The notes under the pieces were generated by a model. That model saw nothing but the letters and a program-made list of their open reading frames with translations. It was not told where the DNA came from and made no database searches. This document shows, in pieces, positions 6,042 to 7,739 of a stretch of 7,739 nt of DNA. Source of the DNA: an uncultured Chlorobiota bacterium (GTDB lineage: Bacteria; Bacteroidota; Kapaibacteriia; OLB7); the NCBI GenBank assembly GCA_946481475.1, contig CAMLOB010000166.1:1-7739 (forward strand), given 5' to 3'. The stretch's first letter is position 1. Each line of letters opens with the position of its first letter. A program made the position numbers and the translations under genes.

Positions 6042-7521
6042 CGTGGCCGACGTACTCTTCACACAGAGCTATTTTCTCCGATTCGATCCGAAGGAGTGGA
6101 AGGCAATGATGCCCTACCCCCCCCTCGGAACGATCTACGCGGCCGCCCGTACCCGCGAGGTCGGCTATCCGGTTGCCCTGTTCGACTCGATGCTTGCCGA
6201 TTCGGAAGAAGAACTGATTCCGCTGATCGAACGACACACCCCGCGCTATCTGGTGATCTACGACGACGACTTCAACTACCTGACGAAGATGTGCCTGACC
6301 CGGATGCGGGAGGCGGCATTCCGGATGACGGAGATCGGAAAGGAGCGGGGGCTCTGCGTGATCCTTCACAGTTCGGACGCCACCGATCACGTCGGGAAAT
6401 ATCTGGATGCGGGGGTCGATTACGTGATGATCGGTGAGGCCGAGGAGACGCTGGTGGAACTGCTGGACGCCCTGTCCGGAACGTCGGACAGGAAACCGGA
6501 GGAGATCGACGGGCTTGCCTTCCGGAAGGAAGACGGCACAATCCATCGGGGTCCGAAACGGAAAGTCCGTCGCGATCTTGACCGTCTCCCTTTCCCGGCA
6601 CGTGACCTGATCGACATCGAGCGATACCGCAGAATCTGGAAGGAACGGCACGGCTACTTCTCGATGAACATGGTGACGACACGGGGCTGTCCGTTCCACT
6701 GCAACTGGTGCGCAAAGCCCCTCTACGGTCAGGTCTACCACTCCCACTCCCCCGAACGGATCGCCCGGGAAATGGGGGAGATCAAAACGAAATGGAATCC
6801 CGATCATATCTGGTTCTGCGACGATATTTTCGGGTTGAAGCCGGGATGGATCGAGAAGTTTGCCGAGGAGGTGACCGAGCGCGATGCGGTGATCCCCTTC
6901 AAGTCCCTCTCCCGCGCCGACCTCCTGCTCCGCGAAGGAACGGTTCCGGCACTGAAGAAGGCCGGGTGCCGGACGGTCTGGATCGGTGCCGAATCGGGAG
7001 CGCAGAGCGTTCTGGACGCGATGGAAAAGGGGACGACGGTGGAGCAGATCCGACAGGCGCGCGAGGAATTGCGCCGGGCCGGAATCCGCGTCGGCTTCTT
7101 TCTTCAGTTCGGCTATCCGGGTGAGGGGGAGGAAGAGATCAGGGCAACCCTCAAAATGGTACGGCGAACCCTGCCGGAAGAGATCGGCATCTCGGTCTCC
7201 TATCCCCTCCCCGGCACCCGCTTCCACGAACGGGTTCTGGCCGAGATGGGGGAGAAACGGAACTGGAGCGAGAGCGCCGATCTGGCAATGATGTTCCGGG
7301 GGACATACGGAACCGAGTTCTATCGAATCCTTTCGAAGTATATTCACAAGGATCACCGTCTCCGCCTCGGCCTGCAGGCCCTGAAAGAGACCTTCGGTTC
7401 TCCCGGGCTTCCCCCCCGGGCACACCTGCGCCGCGTAGTGCTGATGCCCTATTACGGGATGATGCGCGCAATCTATCGAATGAGAATTCTCCGCCTGAAA
7501 GTCTCCCGGGTCGACGCGTAA
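6034..7521 (+). CDS. B12-binding domain radical SAM protein (second of cluster)
   Basis: This 495-aa protein has the same class B layout. The N-terminal B12-binding domain (about 1-150) opens with 'YPPLGTIYAAARTREVGYPV' (28-47), has 'VIYDDDFNYLTKMCLTRMRE' at about 74-93, and ends with 'YVMIGEAEETLVELL' (Gly134-Glu135-Ala-Glu137). The radical SAM core has Cys219-x3-Cys223-x2-Cys226 in 'TTRGCPFHCNWCAKPLYG'. Later motifs are 'WIGAESGAQSVLDAM' (316-330), 'FGYPGEGEEEI' (359-369) and 'YPLPGTRFHERV' (390-401). The C-terminal 100 residues are basic and specific to this subgroup. No DxHxxG motif is visible. The ATG lies inside the last codons of the nucleotidyltransferase gene (ATGACTGA overlap), which ties the two products in one operon. 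An 8-C run at 6117-6124 encodes the Pro-Pro pair. The stop codon TAA lies in the loop of a strong hairpin. The substrate is unknown. Confidence 0.93.
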   Translation: MTDVADVLFTQSYFLRFDPKEWKAMMPYPPLGTIYAAARTREVGYPVALFDSMLADSEEELIPLIERHTPRYLVIYDDDFNYLTKMCLTRMREAAFRMTEIGKERGLCVILHSSDATDHVGKYLDAGVDYVMIGEAEETLVELLDALSGTSDRKPEEIDGLAFRKEDGTIHRGPKRKVRRDLDRLPFPARDLIDIERYRRIWKERHGYFSMNMVTTRGCPFHCNWCAKPLYGQVYHSHSPERIAREMGEIKTKWNPDHIWFCDDIFGLKPGWIEKFAEEVTERDAVIPFKSLSRADLLLREGTVPALKKAGCRTVWIGAESGAQSVLDAMEKGTTVEQIRQAREELRRAGIRVGFFLQFGYPGEGEEEIRATLKMVRRTLPEEIGISVSYPLPGTRFHERVLAEMGEKRNWSESADLAMMFRGTYGTEFYRILSKYIHKDHRLRLGLQALKETFGSPGLPPRAHLRRVVLMPYYGMMRAIYRMRILRLKVSRVDA

Positions 7522-7533
7522 TCGACCGGGAGA
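7502..7533 (+). repeat. Long inverted repeat (hairpin) enclosing the radical SAM stop codon
   Basis: TCTCCCGGGTCGA (7502-7514) and TCGACCGGGAGA (7522-7533) are complementary over 12 pairs with one bulged G, around the loop CGCGTAA. The loop holds the TAA stop (7519-7521). No T-tract follows (the next bases are ACGGATATAACG), so it is not a standard terminator. It could be an RNA processing or stability element, a partial attenuator, or a translation-coupling block between this gene and the start at 7550. Confidence 0.7.
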
Positions 7534-7549
7534 ACGGATATAACGACCA

Positions 7550-7739
7550 ATGATTCTTCTCTTCAATCCACGAAGCTGCGACGCAAAGTACCGGCTCCCG
7601 AACACGCTTCTGGCACTCGGAGCCATGATCGAGGGAGTGCATGACTACCGGATCGTCGATGGAAACCTGATGCGGGATCCGTTCCGGGAGCTCGAGGATA
7701 TTGTCCGGCAGACCGGCGCGAGGATCGTGGCGATGACGG
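7550..7739 (+). CDS. Third B12-binding/radical SAM-type protein, N-terminus only
   Basis: An ATG at 7550 opens a frame of 63 codons that runs off the right edge. The start reads 'MILLFNPRSCDAKYRLPNTL', then 'LALGAMIEGVHDYRIVDGNL', then a helix 'FRELEDIVRQTGARIVAMT'. This matches the opening of the first radical SAM protein in order and spacing: ILLYNPRS, LGLLAVASALDPEEYDVEIIDGRL without long gaps, then LDRLLQRADGALCLGIT. It is thus the first strand-helix-strand of a B12-binding domain. The CxxxCxxC cluster motif would lie beyond the window, so the radical SAM part is inferred. It starts 28 bp after the previous stop, beyond the hairpin at 7502-7533, and a GGGAG at 7528-7532 is too far upstream to be a good ribosome site. 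Same direction and probably the same operon. Confidence 0.78.
   Translation, partial: MILLFNPRSCDAKYRLPNTLLALGAMIEGVHDYRIVDGNLMRDPFRELEDIVRQTGARIVAMT

Noticed and set aside
5046..6062. 338-codon reverse-strand frame opposite the nucleotidyltransferase gene
   Set aside because: Codon-register antisense shadow. The sense protein shows the winged helix and DxD motifs.
7539..7544. TATAAC as a -10 box for the third radical SAM gene
   Set aside because: It is only five bases before the ATG, and no -35 lies at proper spacing, where the hairpin loop sits instead. Read-through from upstream is simpler.
5776..7626. 616-codon reverse-strand reading frame opposite the second radical SAM gene
   Set aside because: Same cause: codon-register antisense of a gene with strong codon bias. 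The product is rich in His, Arg and Pro without recognisable motifs.

Overview
The window carries seven protein-coding genes, two of them cut by the window edges. It suggests a moderately GC-rich diderm (Gram-negative) bacterium. The evidence is three exported or envelope-type proteins with signal peptides, a lipoprotein with a canonical lipobox, and two small proteins that look like outer-membrane beta-barrels. Most starts lack a good Shine-Dalgarno sequence, and TTA, CTA and TCA codons are almost absent. This would fit the Bacteroidota/Chlorobiota (FCB) group, but the sequence alone does not prove the phylum. There is no rRNA, tRNA, CRISPR array, transposase or obvious horizontally acquired block.

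Region 1 (1-3237) is the envelope part. A secreted ARPP-1 (DUF6569) family protein runs leftwards off the window edge. Diverging from it across about 230 bp are two tandem genes (840-1547 and 1652-2344) for paralogous small exported proteins, followed by a lipoprotein gene (2548-3237). A strong rho-independent terminator (3273-3309) closes this rightward block.

Region 2 (3448-7739) is a rightward cluster. It holds a B12-binding radical SAM protein, then a winged-helix/nucleotidyltransferase protein that starts with TTG, then a second B12-binding radical SAM protein whose start overlaps its neighbour's stop by 8 bp. Last comes the N-terminus of a third protein, which begins with the same Ile-Leu-Leu-x-Asn-Pro-Arg-Ser signature as the first radical SAM protein. 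A long hairpin that holds the stop codon of the second radical SAM gene in its loop separates it from the third.

The most interesting part is region 2: a run of cobalamin-dependent radical SAM proteins, the chemistry used for methylation or rearrangement at unactivated carbons, linked to a nucleotidyltransferase-fold protein of unknown role. The substrate cannot be read from this window. A dedicated biosynthetic or modification pathway is the reasonable inference, and the genes to the right of 7739 would be decisive.
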